Positions 51,484 through 61,198 of a stretch of DNA of 64,000 nt are shown piece by piece. A model generated the notes under the pieces. The model did no database searches, was not told the DNA's origin, and saw only the letters and a list, made by a program, of their open reading frames with translations. The stretch's first letter is position 1, and each line of letters starts with the position of its first letter. Made by a program: the position numbers and the translations under genes. The DNA comes from JAFGVL01 sp963662245 (lineage in GTDB: Bacteria > Bacteroidota > Bacteroidia > Bacteroidales > Paludibacteraceae), in NCBI GenBank assembly GCA_963662245.2, contig CAXXVQ010000005.1, positions 120,716-184,715 on the forward strand, read 5' to 3'.

Positions 51484-52551
51484 ATGAAATTAAACATTGC
51501 AGTATTGCCGGGTGATGGTATCGGACCCGAAATCGTAGCTCAAGCTTTAGATGTAACGAAAGCTGTTTGTGAAAAATTTGGTCATGAATTAACTTATAAA
51601 GATGCAATCGTTGGTGCTTGTGCTATCGATGCAGTTGGAAATCCGTATCCGGATGAAACTCATGAATTGTGTATGCAATCAGATGCAGTTCTTTTCGGTG
51701 CAATTGGTGACCCAAAATTTGATAATGATCCTTCAGCAAAAGTTCGTCCTGAGCAAGGTCTTTTGGCTATGCGTAAAAAACTAGGTTTGTACGCAAATAT
51801 CCGTCCTGTAATGACTTTCCCTCAATTGTTAGACAAATCTCCACTTCGTCGTGACTTAGTTGAAGGTGCTGACTTTATGTGTATTCGTGAGTTAACTGGT
51901 GGAATGTATTTTGGTCGTCCTCAAGGTCGTTCTGAAGATGGTAATACAGCATATGATACTTGTGTTTATACTCGTGAAGAAGTAGAACGCATCCTTCACT
52001 TAGCATATAAATATGCAGGTCAACGCAACAAGAAAGTAACAATCGTTGATAAAGCGAATGTTATTGCAACTTCTCGTTTGTGGAGACAAATTGGTCAAGA
52101 AATTGCTCCTCAATATCCAGAAATTGAAACAGAATTTATGTTTGTTGATAATGCGGCAATGCGTATTATTCAATGGCCTAAAAGCTTTGATGTAATGGTT
52201 ACTGAAAACTTATTTGGTGATATCTTAACTGACGAAGCTTCTGTAATTACTGGTTCTTTAGGTATGCTTCCATCTGCATCTGTAGGTATTCATACATCTG
52301 TATTTGAGCCAATTCACGGTTCCTATCCACAGGCAGCAGGTAAAGATATTGCTAACCCATTAGCTACAATCCTTTCTGCAGCATTGATGTTTGAATATGC
52401 ATTCGGATTAATGGAAGAAGGTAAAGCTATTCGTGATGCTGTTACTGCTTCTATGGAAACAGGTGTTGTAACTGAAGATATCGCTAACGGTGCTAAAGCT
52501 TACAAAACTTCTGAAGTTGGTAAATGGATTGTTGATTATATCAAGAAATAA
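51484..52551 (+). CDS. leuB: 3-isopropylmalate dehydrogenase
   Basis: 355 residues. Begins LNIAVLPGDGIGPEIVAQAL; the NAD and Mg sites are in TENLFGDILTDEASVITGSL and FEPIHGSYPQAAGKDIANP. Oxidative decarboxylation of isopropylmalate (and methylmalate) to the 2-oxo acid. Last gene of the leu operon, followed by a terminator. Confidence 0.96.
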   Translation: MKLNIAVLPGDGIGPEIVAQALDVTKAVCEKFGHELTYKDAIVGACAIDAVGNPYPDETHELCMQSDAVLFGAIGDPKFDNDPSAKVRPEQGLLAMRKKLGLYANIRPVMTFPQLLDKSPLRRDLVEGADFMCIRELTGGMYFGRPQGRSEDGNTAYDTCVYTREEVERILHLAYKYAGQRNKKVTIVDKANVIATSRLWRQIGQEIAPQYPEIETEFMFVDNAAMRIIQWPKSFDVMVTENLFGDILTDEASVITGSLGMLPSASVGIHTSVFEPIHGSYPQAAGKDIANPLATILSAALMFEYAFGLMEEGKAIRDAVTASMETGVVTEDIANGAKAYKTSEVGKWIVDYIKK

Positions 52552-52570
52552 TCTATTCTAGATATCAAGA

Positions 52571-52607
52571 AAAAGCGGAATTCCTGAATGGGAGTTCCGC
52601 TTTTTTT
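52571..52607 (+). terminator. Terminator of the leu operon
   Basis: AAAGCGGAA and TTCCGCTTT pair around a loop of about 14 bases, followed by a T run, 20 bp after leuB. Confidence 0.88.
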
Positions 52608-52648
52608 ATTCTAATAACTTTATTTATGTGATTAGTTCTAGTAAGCTT

Positions 52649-52679
52649 GTATTATTCAAATAATTACTCTATTTTTGCA
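52649..52679 (+). promoter_or_regulatory. Promoter upstream of rplY
   Basis: TTG at 52649-52651, 20-bp spacer, TATTTTTG at 52672-52679, matching the Bacteroidota consensus. Confidence 0.7.
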
Positions 52680-52768
52680 TCCGCTTTAAGAAAAGCATAA
52701 GTGTGATGGGAATTAAGCGATTAAACTCGTATCACTTGAATTTGAGTAACACAAAAAATTTTAAAAGA

Positions 52769-53344
52769 ATGAAATCATTTAAATTAGAAGGAACTGTAAG
52801 AGAAGTTCTAGGAAAAAAAGCTACAAAAGCTGCTCGTAAAGGTGATAATGTACCATGTGTAGTTTATGGTGTAGGTGAAAATGTTCACTTTGAAGTGTCA
52901 AACAATGCTGTTCGTAAATTAATCTATTCTCCAGAAGTATTCTTAGTTGAATTATCTGTTGCTGGTAAAGAATATAAAGCAGTAATGAAAGATCTTCAGT
53001 TCCACCCAGTAACTGATAAAGTTTTACACATCGACTTCTTAGAAGTATCATTAGATAAACCAGTTGTATTTAACATTCCTGTTAAATTAGAAGGTTTAGC
53101 TGAAGGTGTGAAAGCCGGGGGTAAATTAACTCAAGAAATGCGTTACTTAAAAGTAAAAGCAACTTATGATAAATTGCCAGAGCAACTAATCGTAGATGTT
53201 ACTGAATTAGGTTTAGGAAAAACAATCCAAGTTGGAGCTTTATCATACGATGGTTTAGAAATTCTTTCTCCATCAATGAATGTTGTTACTGCAGTTAAGT
53301 TAACAAGAGCTGCAAAAGGTGCTGCCGCTAAAGCTGGTAAGTAA
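52769..53344 (+). CDS. rplY: 50S ribosomal protein L25 / general stress protein Ctc
   Basis: 191 residues from the ATG at 52769 (MKSFKLEGTVREVLGKKATK); an upstream in-frame ATG at 52703 would add residues foreign to the family. N-terminal 5S-rRNA-binding L25 domain (to about residue 95, with VVYGVGENVHFEV and QFHPVTDKVLHIDFLEV) plus a C-terminal TL5/Ctc beta-domain. Ala/Lys-rich tail. It heads a group with pth and an S4-domain gene, a common arrangement. Confidence 0.95.
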   Translation: MKSFKLEGTVREVLGKKATKAARKGDNVPCVVYGVGENVHFEVSNNAVRKLIYSPEVFLVELSVAGKEYKAVMKDLQFHPVTDKVLHIDFLEVSLDKPVVFNIPVKLEGLAEGVKAGGKLTQEMRYLKVKATYDKLPEQLIVDVTELGLGKTIQVGALSYDGLEILSPSMNVVTAVKLTRAAKGAAAKAGK

Positions 53345-53374
53345 TCCTTGGTGAAAAACAAAAATGTTTTTTGA

Positions 53375-53938
53375 ATGAAATATCTAATTGTAGGGCTGGG
53401 GAATATTGGTAATGAGTATCAAGATACCCGCCACAACATAGGATTTACAGTATTGGACGCTTTAGCTAAGGCGTCCAATATTTTTTTTACGGAACAGCGT
53501 TATGGTTCTGTAGCGGAGCTTAAGTTAAAAAATAAGCAGTTGGTATTATTAAAACCATCTACTTTTATGAATTTAAGTGGAAATGCCGTGCGCTATTGGA
53601 TGCAGAAAGAAAAGATTCCGTTAGAAAATGTTTTAGTTATTGTTGATGACTTGGCAATTCCTTTTGGAGCTTTGCGTTTGAAATCAAAAGGTAGCGATGC
53701 CGGACATAACGGATTGAAAAACATCCAAGAGTTACTTGGAACAAGTTCATATCCGCGTCTTCGTTTTGGAATTGGGAATAATTTCCCCAAAGGACAACAA
53801 GTGCCTTATGTGCTTGGGAAGTTCTCTGATGAGGAACAATCTATGTTAGGTGATCGTATTGAACTTGCTGGTGAGATTATAAAAAGTTTTTGTCTTGCCG
53901 GTATGCAAAATACAATGAATGCTTATAATAATAAGTAA
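53375..53938 (+). CDS. pth: Peptidyl-tRNA hydrolase
   Basis: 187 residues. Cleaves peptidyl-tRNA that drops off ribosomes. Catalytic His is residue 20 in TRHNIGF; other conserved blocks are KPSTFMNLSGNAV and VDDLAIPFGALRLKSKGSDA GHNGLK. It lies 30 bp after rplY and 8 bp before the S4-domain gene. Confidence 0.95.
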   Translation: MKYLIVGLGNIGNEYQDTRHNIGFTVLDALAKASNIFFTEQRYGSVAELKLKNKQLVLLKPSTFMNLSGNAVRYWMQKEKIPLENVLVIVDDLAIPFGALRLKSKGSDAGHNGLKNIQELLGTSSYPRLRFGIGNNFPKGQQVPYVLGKFSDEEQSMLGDRIELAGEIIKSFCLAGMQNTMNAYNNK

Positions 53939-53946
53939 ACTCAGAT

Positions 53947-54378
53947 ATGGGTGAAAAGACTGAAGTTAGGATTGATAAGTGGTTGTGGGCTGTTCGTTTA
54001 TTTAAAACGCGTACATTAGCTGTTGAAGCTTGCAAAAAAGGGAGAGTCTTTATTGGTGGAACCCAAGTTAAAGCATCAAGGAATATTAAAGTTGGAGAGG
54101 TGATTGATATAAAACGCCCTCCTATAATTTATTCTTTTAAGGTGTTGGCTTTGTCTGAAAAAAGAATGGGAGCTAAGTTAGTCCCTGATTTTATGGAGAA
54201 TGTCACAAAGCCAGATCAAATTGAGATTCTTGAGCTGAGTAAGATTGCCGGTAATGGAATGCGTGATAGAGGTGCTGGTAGGCCTACTAAAAAGCAACGC
54301 CGAGATATTGATAGTTTTACTGAGCCAACTTTCCTTGATGACGAGTGGGATTTTGACCTAATAGATGAAGAAGAGTAG
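53947..54378 (+). CDS. S4-domain RNA-binding protein (HslR/Hsp15 type)
   Basis: 143 residues. N-terminal S4 domain: RIDKWLWAVRLFKTRTLAVE, ACKKGRVFIGGTQVKASRNI and KVGEVIDIK. A basic/acidic C-terminal tail follows (TKKQRRDIDSF, then WDFDLIDEEE). E. coli Hsp15 rescues stalled 50S subunits carrying nascent-chain tRNA; a function with Pth in ribosome rescue fits the neighbourhood. Confidence 0.88.
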   Translation: MGEKTEVRIDKWLWAVRLFKTRTLAVEACKKGRVFIGGTQVKASRNIKVGEVIDIKRPPIIYSFKVLALSEKRMGAKLVPDFMENVTKPDQIEILELSKIAGNGMRDRGAGRPTKKQRRDIDSFTEPTFLDDEWDFDLIDEEE

Positions 54379-54426
54379 TCGAGAGATATTTTTTATTATA
54401 AATTGAAAATTAATAAATTGTAGCAT

Positions 54427-54978
54427 ATGTACATATCTGCTCAAAAAAGAAAAGAAAATATTGCTGAATATATACTTTATATGTGGCAAATTGAAGATTT
54501 GATTAGAGCATATAAGTTTGATATAGATCAGATTAGACAAAATATCATCTCTAAATTTGGTTTAGAAACTGAAAAGGAGAAAGAACTTGTTCAGTGGTAT
54601 GAAAATTTGATTGAGATGATGCGTATGGAAAATGTGCAGCAGATAGGGCATCTTCAAGTTAATAAGAATGTTTTGATTGACTTATTGGATATGCATAAGC
54701 AATTGTTGTTTTCTCAAGAGTATCCTGATTATTCTTCAGCATATTATAAGGCATTACCTTTTATTACGGAGCTGAAAACAAAGCAAACAGATACTGAAAT
54801 AGATGATATTGAGACTGCTTTTAGCTTCTTATATGGGATTTTGATGTTGAAACTTCAACAGAAAGAAATATCAGAAGGAACTGAAAAAGCAAAAGAATCA
54901 ATCTCGAAATTTATAGTTCAATTAGCTTCAAAATATAAGCTGTATAAAGCAGGTCAATTAAAGCTCGATTCTGAGTAA
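54427..54978 (+). CDS. DUF4924 family protein
   Basis: 183 residues, almost wholly helical. The opening AQKRKENIAEYILYMWQIED, then LIRAYKFDID, is the DUF4924 signature of Bacteroidota. No enzyme motif, signal peptide or membrane helix. Function unknown. It is 48 bp after the S4-domain gene; rfbA follows after 43 bp, with a TATATTTG -7-like box (54985-54992) between them. Confidence 0.85.
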   Translation: MYISAQKRKENIAEYILYMWQIEDLIRAYKFDIDQIRQNIISKFGLETEKEKELVQWYENLIEMMRMENVQQIGHLQVNKNVLIDLLDMHKQLLFSQEYPDYSSAYYKALPFITELKTKQTDTEIDDIETAFSFLYGILMLKLQQKEISEGTEKAKESISKFIVQLASKYKLYKAGQLKLDSE

Positions 54979-55021
54979 ACTAAGTATATTTGCCAATCGT
55001 TAAATAAAACTGATAAACCAA

Positions 55022-55903
55022 ATGAAAGGAATTATTTTAGCCGGAGGTTCCGGTACTCGTCTTTATCCGATTACAAAAAGTATTTCTAAACAAATTGTAC
55101 CTGTATATGATAAACCAATGATTTATTATCCATTATCGGTTTTGATGTTAGCGGGAATTAAAGATATTTTGATTATTTCTACACCACAAGATATTCACTT
55201 GTATGAAAACTTATTTAATGATGGTTCTGATTTAGGCCTTAATATTGAATATGCAATACAACCATCTCCTGATGGATTGGCGCAAGCATTTATTATTGGC
55301 GAAGAATTTATTGGTAAAGATAGTGTTTGTATGATCCTTGGTGATAATATTTATTATGGATGGGATTTTTCAAAATTACTTAAGAGTGCTGCGGAATTAA
55401 CTGACGGTGCAAAAGTATTTGGGTATTATGTTAATGATCCGGAAAGATATGGTGTAGCTGAATTTGATGATAATGGTAAGGTATTAAGCCTTGAAGAAAA
55501 GCCATTGGAACCTAAATCAAATTGGGCTGTTACTGGATTATATTTTTATGGAAACGATGTAGTTGAGAAAGCAAAAGGCTTAAAACCATCAAAAAGAGGT
55601 GAGCTTGAAATCACTGATTTAAATAAAATATATTTAGAAGAAGGTAGATTGGGTGTTGAGTTAATGGGTCGTGGTATGGCTTGGTTAGATACAGGTACAC
55701 ATGATAGTTTGCTTGAGGCATCAAACTTTATTTCTACGATTCAAAATCGTCAAGGTTTGCAAGTGGCTTGTTTAGAGGAAATTGCTTATCGTAAAGGATA
55801 TATCACAAGAGAGAAATTGTTAGAACTTGCTGAACCTTTGAAAAAGAATCAGTATGGTCAATATATGATTAAAATTGCTAATCAAAATAGTATAGTAAAA
55901 TAA
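55022..55903 (+). CDS. rfbA: Glucose-1-phosphate thymidylyltransferase
   Basis: 293 residues. Nucleotidyltransferase signature GIILAGGSGTRLYPITKSIS K near the N-terminus, then metal-binding Asp in LGDNIYYG and the GEKP-type EEKP. Makes dTDP-glucose, the first step to dTDP-L-rhamnose for surface glycans. Product inhibition by dTDP-rhamnose is known for the family. One base separates it from rfbC. Confidence 0.95.
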   Translation: MKGIILAGGSGTRLYPITKSISKQIVPVYDKPMIYYPLSVLMLAGIKDILIISTPQDIHLYENLFNDGSDLGLNIEYAIQPSPDGLAQAFIIGEEFIGKDSVCMILGDNIYYGWDFSKLLKSAAELTDGAKVFGYYVNDPERYGVAEFDDNGKVLSLEEKPLEPKSNWAVTGLYFYGNDVVEKAKGLKPSKRGELEITDLNKIYLEEGRLGVELMGRGMAWLDTGTHDSLLEASNFISTIQNRQGLQVACLEEIAYRKGYITREKLLELAEPLKKNQYGQYMIKIANQNSIVK

Positions 55904-55904
55904 G

Positions 55905-56459
55905 ATGGAAGTAATAAAAACAGAAATTCCTGATTTAGTAATTATAAAAAATAAAGTTTTTGAAGATGCCAGAGGTTATTTTACTGAGGCATATAATGAG
56001 AAAGCTTACAAAGAAAACGGGATTAATATTAATTTCTGCCAAGATAATCGCTCGAAATCATCATATGGTGTAATTCGTGGTTTACATTATCAATTAAACC
56101 CTGCAAGTCAATCAAAGTTAGTTTCAGTAATCGTAGGGAAAGTATACGATGTTGCTGTTGATATGCGTAAAGGATCTCCAACCTTTGGGAAATGGGTAGG
56201 TGTGGAATTGTCAGATGAGAATCATTTGCAATTTTTAATTCCTCAAGGTTTTGCACATGGTTTTGCTGTGTTAAGTGAAACGGCTATTTTTAGCTATAAG
56301 TGTGATAATTTTTACACGCCAGAGTTAGACCGAGGAATTATGTATAATGACCCAGCATTAAATATTGATTGGGGAATTCCTGCAGATAAACAAGTTATTT
56401 CTGATAAAGATTTGAAGCATCCATTATTAGCTGATGCAGAAATGAATTTTACTTTTTAA
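55905..56459 (+). CDS. rfbC: dTDP-4-dehydrorhamnose 3,5-epimerase
   Basis: 184 residues of cupin fold. Catalytic His in GVIRGLHYQLNP, Asp and Tyr in the C-terminal half (VAVDMRKGSPTFGKWVGVEL, DPALNIDWG). Third step of dTDP-rhamnose synthesis. Three bases separate it from rfbD. Confidence 0.96.
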   Translation: MEVIKTEIPDLVIIKNKVFEDARGYFTEAYNEKAYKENGININFCQDNRSKSSYGVIRGLHYQLNPASQSKLVSVIVGKVYDVAVDMRKGSPTFGKWVGVELSDENHLQFLIPQGFAHGFAVLSETAIFSYKCDNFYTPELDRGIMYNDPALNIDWGIPADKQVISDKDLKHPLLADAEMNFTF

Positions 56460-56462
56460 AAA

Positions 56463-57323
56463 ATGAAGATTTTAGTAACAGGTTCAAATGGTCAGTTGGG
56501 AAATGAAATGAGAGTTTTGTCTTCTCAGTATTCTCAATATGAATATATTTTTACAGATGTAGCTGAATTAGATATCTGTGATGAAGCTGCTGTGTTAGCT
56601 TTTGTAGACGAAAATAAGGTTGATTTTATAGTTAACTGTGCAGCATATACAGCTGTAACTAAAGCTGAGGAAGATATTGACTTGGCTTATAAAATCAATA
56701 GAGATGCAGCAGGTATCTTAGGAAAAGCTGCTAAAAATGTTGGAGCTAAGGTTATCCATGTTTCTACAGACTATGTGTTTGATGGTAAAGGTTATCTTCC
56801 ATATACTGAAGATATGCCTATCAATCCAGAGTCAATGTATGGTAAAACAAAAGCTGAGGGTGAAGCTGCTCTTTTAGCTGCTTGTGCTGATAGTATTGTT
56901 TTGCGTACATCATGGTTGTACTCTTCTTTTGGAAATAACTTTGTTAAAACTATGATTAAGTTAGGGCAGGAGAGAGATAAACTTACTGTTATTTTTGATC
57001 AAGTGGGTACGCCTACATATGCTGCTGATTTAGCTTCTGCTATTATGCAGATTATTGCTAACGGTAAGTTTGAAGCAGGTATTTATCATTTCTCTAACGA
57101 GGGTGTTTGTAGTTGGTATGATTTTACTATCAGTATTCATAAAAATTCAGGAATCACTTCATGTAAGGTTTTACCTCTTGAAACAAAAGATTATCCTGAT
57201 AAAACGCCTCGTCCATTTTATAGTGTCTTAAACAAAGCTAAGATTAAATCTGTTTATGGATTAGATATTCCTCATTGGGAGGATGGATTAGTGCGCTGCT
57301 TAGAAGAATTAAATAAAAACTAA
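56463..57323 (+). CDS. rfbD: dTDP-4-dehydrorhamnose reductase
   Basis: 286 residues of extended SDR. TGSNGQLGNEM binds NADPH; the catalytic triad is in STDYVFDGKG and YGKTKAEGE. Last step of the pathway. rfbB (the 4,6-dehydratase) is not in this cluster and must be elsewhere. A strong terminator follows. Confidence 0.95.
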   Translation: MKILVTGSNGQLGNEMRVLSSQYSQYEYIFTDVAELDICDEAAVLAFVDENKVDFIVNCAAYTAVTKAEEDIDLAYKINRDAAGILGKAAKNVGAKVIHVSTDYVFDGKGYLPYTEDMPINPESMYGKTKAEGEAALLAACADSIVLRTSWLYSSFGNNFVKTMIKLGQERDKLTVIFDQVGTPTYAADLASAIMQIIANGKFEAGIYHFSNEGVCSWYDFTISIHKNSGITSCKVLPLETKDYPDKTPRPFYSVLNKAKIKSVYGLDIPHWEDGLVRCLEELNKN

Positions 57324-57325
57324 AT

Positions 57326-57361
57326 AAAAAAGCCCTTAAGAATTTCTTAAGGGCTTTTTTG
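57326..57361. terminator. Bidirectional terminator between rfbD and proS
   Basis: AAAAGCCCTTAAGAA and TTCTTAAGGGCTTTT pair with almost no loop, with A and T runs on the two sides. It serves both convergent genes. Confidence 0.92.
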
Positions 57362-57378
57362 TATATGGTTGAGAGATA

Positions 57379-58851
57379 TTAATATGCTCTAGCAAATATT
57401 ACTCGTTGAACTGATGGTTTTCCTGTAACCATACATGTTCCTGGAGTTTTATCTCCTTCTAAAGGGATACAACGGATAGTTGCTTTTGTATCTTCTTTGA
57501 TTTTTTCTTCTGTTTCAGGAGTGCCATCCCAGTGGCAAAGTAAGAAACCGCCTTTTTCAATTTCTTCTTTAAATTCATCGTAGCTATTTACTTCACGAGT
57601 TACTGATGCTCTGTAGTCATATGCTTTTTTGAAGATATTTGTTTGAATGTCTTCTAGCAGTTGTTTGATATAGTTTTCTACACCATCAATATTGACTGTT
57701 TCTTTTGTCATTGTATCACGACGAGCAACCTCAATTGTCCCATTTTCAAGGTCACGAGCACCAATGCCAAGACGAACAGGAACCCCTTTTAATTCGTATT
57801 CAGCAAATTTCCAACCTGGCTTTTTCATGTCGTTGTCATCATATTTTACGCTAATGCCTAAGGCTTTTAGTTTTGCGATTAGCTCATCAACTTTCTCTGA
57901 AATTTGAGCTAATTGATCATCACCTTTATATATAGGTACAATTACTACTTGGAATGGAGCTAAGTTTGGAGGTAGTATTAAACCAAGGTCGTCAGAGTGA
58001 GTCATGATTAATGCTCCCATTAAACGAGTTGATACTCCCCATGATGAAGCCCATACGAAATCTTCTTTACCTTCTTTAGTTTGGAATTTTACATCAAATG
58101 CTTTTGCAAAATTTTGTCCAAGGAAGTGAGATGTTCCTGCTTGTAATGCTTTTCCGTCTTGCATTAGGGCTTCAATGCAGAAAGTTTCTAATGCGCCTGC
58201 AAAGCGTTCGTTAGCTGATTTTACACCCTTGATAACTGGAACAGCCATGAAGTTTTCCGCAAAGTCTGCATATACATCAAGCATTTTCTTTGTTTCTTCA
58301 AGAGCTTCATCAGAAGTTGCGTGAGCAGTGTGCCCTTCTTGCCACAAAAATTCAGCTGTGCGAAGAAATAAACGAGTACGCATTTCCCAACGAACAACAT
58401 TTGCCCATTGATTACATAAAATAGGGAGATCTCTATATGATTGAATCCAGTTTTTATATGTGTTCCAAATGATGGTCTCAGAAGTTGGGCGAACAATTAG
58501 TTCTTCTTCAAGTTTTGCTTCCGGATCTACTACTACACCTTTTCCATCAGGAGAGGTTTTTAAACGATAATGTGTAACTACTGCACATTCTTTTGCAAAT
58601 CCTTCAACATGATCGGCTTCTTTGCTTAAAAATGATTTAGGAATAAACAAAGGAAAATATGCATTCACATGTCCTGTTTCTTTAAACATTGAATCTAATC
58701 GTTGTTGCATTTTTTCCCAAATTGCATAACCGTATGGTTTAATTACCATACATCCTCTAACTGCAGAGTTTTCTGCTAAATCAGCTTTTAATACTAGTTC
58801 ATTATACCATTGCGAATAATTTTCGCTACGAGAAGTAAGTCCTTTTGCCAT
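57379..58851 (-). CDS. proS: Prolyl-tRNA synthetase, archaeal/eukaryotic-like short form
   Basis: 490 residues. Class II synthetase: motif 2 region RWEMRTRLFLRTAEFLWQEG HTAHA and motif 3 GALIMTHSDDLGLILPP. It lacks the editing insert of the bacterial-type enzyme and has the C-terminal zinc-like extension ending in a Tyr (FARAY), the hallmark of the archaeal type found across Bacteroidota. Charges tRNA-Pro. Confidence 0.96.
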   Translation of the reverse strand: MAKGLTSRSENYSQWYNELVLKADLAENSAVRGCMVIKPYGYAIWEKMQQRLDSMFKETGHVNAYFPLFIPKSFLSKEADHVEGFAKECAVVTHYRLKTSPDGKGVVVDPEAKLEEELIVRPTSETIIWNTYKNWIQSYRDLPILCNQWANVVRWEMRTRLFLRTAEFLWQEGHTAHATSDEALEETKKMLDVYADFAENFMAVPVIKGVKSANERFAGALETFCIEALMQDGKALQAGTSHFLGQNFAKAFDVKFQTKEGKEDFVWASSWGVSTRLMGALIMTHSDDLGLILPPNLAPFQVVIVPIYKGDDQLAQISEKVDELIAKLKALGISVKYDDNDMKKPGWKFAEYELKGVPVRLGIGARDLENGTIEVARRDTMTKETVNIDGVENYIKQLLEDIQTNIFKKAYDYRASVTREVNSYDEFKEEIEKGGFLLCHWDGTPETEEKIKEDTKATIRCIPLEGDKTPGTCMVTGKPSVQRVIFARAY

Positions 58852-59316
58852 CTTAATTTTACTATTGAAAAATGAACTGCAAAGATAAGAGAAAACTAAA
58901 AACTGGAACTACAATCGAGAATTAGATTCTATAAAATTTATTCGTGAATTATGTTTGTTTATGAATATTTTATTTTAGAAAGAAACTTGTTCGGATTGCT
59001 GTTTATTATAAAATCTAACTCGTTTACATTAATCAAATGTGTATAGATGTGAAATTTTTGTTTCAATACTGTCTTTTGTTTGTGTATATATCTTCTTATT
59101 AGGGTGTTGTGTTGGTTTGCAGGTTTTTGAATTTTGTGTAAAATAAATATTTGGATCATGTGTTTAATTCAAGTTTTTATATACATTTGCCGCTCATATT
59201 CTTATGGAATGAGTTTTTAATGATAATCTAAGTGAGTTAGTTGACTTTGATCCTACTAATCGGACTTACTTGCTTTAGAAAATATCTGTTTATATTTATT
59301 ATTTATATAAGTGAAA
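58852..59316 (+). promoter_or_regulatory. 465-bp leader region of the decarboxylase gene
   Basis: AT-rich, without a convincing ORF or hairpin. TACATTTG at 59182-59189 matches the -7 consensus, which would leave a ~125-base untranslated leader before the ATG at 59317. No -33 box at proper distance was found. The part next to proS would hold that gene's promoter. Confidence 0.4.
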
Positions 59317-60708
59317 ATGAAAAATAAGTATTCAGACTTAATCGAACAAACATTTGAATTCCCAAACGATGAATTTGCTTTAGAAGAAAATGATCTATTG
59401 TGGTTTGGAGTTCCGGTTATGGATATTATTAAGCAATATGGAACTCCGTTGAGAATTTCATATTTGCCAAAAATTGGAATGAATATTCAAAGGGCAAAGA
59501 GAATGTTTAATGTGGCTATGGCTAAGGTGGATTATAATGCAACTTATAACTATTGTTATTGTACTAAAAGTTCACATTTTTCTTTCGTGATGGAAGAAGT
59601 ATTAAAACATGATGTTCATGTTGAAACATCGTCTGCTTTTGATATCAATTTGGTTGAAACATTACATGAAACTGGGCATCTGAAAAAAGAGTCTTATGTT
59701 GTTTGTAATGGATTTAAAAGACCTCAATATGTCGAGAATATTCAAAATCTGATTTCGTCAGGTTTTAATAATGTCGTCTCTATTCTTGATAATAAGTTTG
59801 AATTAGACCTTTTATTGAAAGATTTTGACAAAAAATTTAAGGTAGGGATTAGAATTGCTTCTGAAGAAGAACCAAAATTTGCCTTTTATACATCTCGTTT
59901 AGGTATCAGATATAGTGATATTATTCCTTATTATAGAAATGTTATTCGTAAGAATAAACAAGTAAGTTTAAAGATGCTTCATTTCTTTATTAATACTGGT
60001 ATAAAAGATACTTCTTATTACTGGAATGAATTGAATAAGGCTGTAAACTTATATTGTGAACTTCGCAAAGAATGTCCTGAGCTCGATAGCCTAAATATTG
60101 GTGGAGGATTCCCAATTCAGAATCATTTGGATTTCGTATATGATTATGAATACATGGCGGAAGAGATTGTTGCTCAAATAAAGAATACTTGTCAGCAGCA
60201 TGGAGTTCCGGAACCAAATATCTTCACTGAATTTGGTTCTTATACTGTTGGTGAAAGTGGTGCAATGTTATATTCTATTGTAAACCAGAAGCAACAAAAC
60301 GACCGGGAGCTTTGGAATATGATTGATAGTTCTTTTATGACAACATTGCCAGATACATGGGCAATTAATCAGCGATTCCCATTTCTTGCAATTAATAATT
60401 GGAACAAAGAATATGAGCGAGTTCATTTAGGAGGTCTAACTTGTGATAGTGAGGATTTCTACAATGCAGAAGCTCATTCCAATGCTATCTTTTTGCCTAA
60501 AGTAACTAGTGGTGAAGAGCAGTTTATTGGGTTCTTCCATTGCGGCGCTTATCAGGAATCATTAAGTGGTTATGGTGGCATTCAACACTGTTTAATTCCA
60601 GCACCCAAGCTTGTGGTAATCGATAGGGATGAGAATGGAGAATGGTTTACAAAACTATTTGCCAAGGAACAAAGTTATAAATCTATGTTGAAGATCTTAG
60701 GATACTAA
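59317..60708 (+). CDS. speA: Fold-III PLP-dependent decarboxylase, arginine decarboxylase type
   Basis: 463 residues from the ATG at 59317 (GTG at 59311 is possible). Alanine-racemase-fold decarboxylase: the PLP lysine lies in NYCYCTKSSHFSFV, the glycine loop is LNIGGGFPIQN, and the C-terminal active-site Cys/Asp region is GLTCDSEDFYN. This length and these blocks match the Bacteroidota enzyme annotated as biosynthetic arginine decarboxylase, which makes agmatine for polyamines. Diaminopimelate or another decarboxylase activity is the alternative. Stands alone with its own terminator. Confidence 0.78.
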   Translation: MKNKYSDLIEQTFEFPNDEFALEENDLLWFGVPVMDIIKQYGTPLRISYLPKIGMNIQRAKRMFNVAMAKVDYNATYNYCYCTKSSHFSFVMEEVLKHDVHVETSSAFDINLVETLHETGHLKKESYVVCNGFKRPQYVENIQNLISSGFNNVVSILDNKFELDLLLKDFDKKFKVGIRIASEEEPKFAFYTSRLGIRYSDIIPYYRNVIRKNKQVSLKMLHFFINTGIKDTSYYWNELNKAVNLYCELRKECPELDSLNIGGGFPIQNHLDFVYDYEYMAEEIVAQIKNTCQQHGVPEPNIFTEFGSYTVGESGAMLYSIVNQKQQNDRELWNMIDSSFMTTLPDTWAINQRFPFLAINNWNKEYERVHLGGLTCDSEDFYNAEAHSNAIFLPKVTSGEEQFIGFFHCGAYQESLSGYGGIQHCLIPAPKLVVIDRDENGEWFTKLFAKEQSYKSMLKILGY

Positions 60709-60713
60709 AAAAA

Positions 60714-60741
60714 CGACTTGAGTTTTCAAGTCGCTTTTTTT
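60714..60741 (+). terminator. Terminator after the decarboxylase gene
   Basis: CGACTTGA and TCAAGTCG pair around a GTTT loop, with seven T after it. Confidence 0.9.
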
Positions 60742-61198
60742 GTCTTTTCTGTTTCAGCCTTTTTGTAATCATTTTTCAATTTCTTTACAATTCACAATTC
60801 TTATTTAGTTTCTCAATATTTAACTAGTGTGTTTTCGCAATAGTTATTTCAAGTTATTGATTTATATCAATATTGCTTACTTGTATTATTTAGATTGCAT
60901 CTAAATTAGAGTAAATTATGTTAAAGTCTCGAACCATTTAAATTTAGGAGATTTTTGCATTTCCAACTTCTTACTTTAGAATAAATACTAATAGCATTAA
61001 GTTGTTTATTCTCAGTATACTTAACATAAATGTAGTAATGTTAACTGTTTGACTGTTAGTTAGTTGACATAAAATGTTGAAAATAAGAAAAATAGGAATT
61101 ATTAGAAAAAACAAGCTGAATCTTATTTTTTTTTACTGAAAATGTTTTTCAATTTTGCATGCATCAAAATCAGAAATACATACAAGGGAGGTTGAATA
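60742..61198. other. 457-bp AT-rich gap before dnaA
   Basis: I see no ORF, no TTATCCACA-type DnaA boxes and no tandem repeats, so there is no support for an origin here. It probably holds the dnaA promoter region. The end carries AAGGGAGG 7 bp before the dnaA ATG, a strong Shine-Dalgarno sequence, which is rare in this phylum. Confidence 0.5.

Noticed and set aside
60742..61198. Possible replication origin upstream of dnaA
   Set aside because: No TTATCCACA-like DnaA boxes or AT-rich 13-mers were seen, and in this phylum the origin is often not next to dnaA. A GC-skew plot of the whole chromosome would decide.
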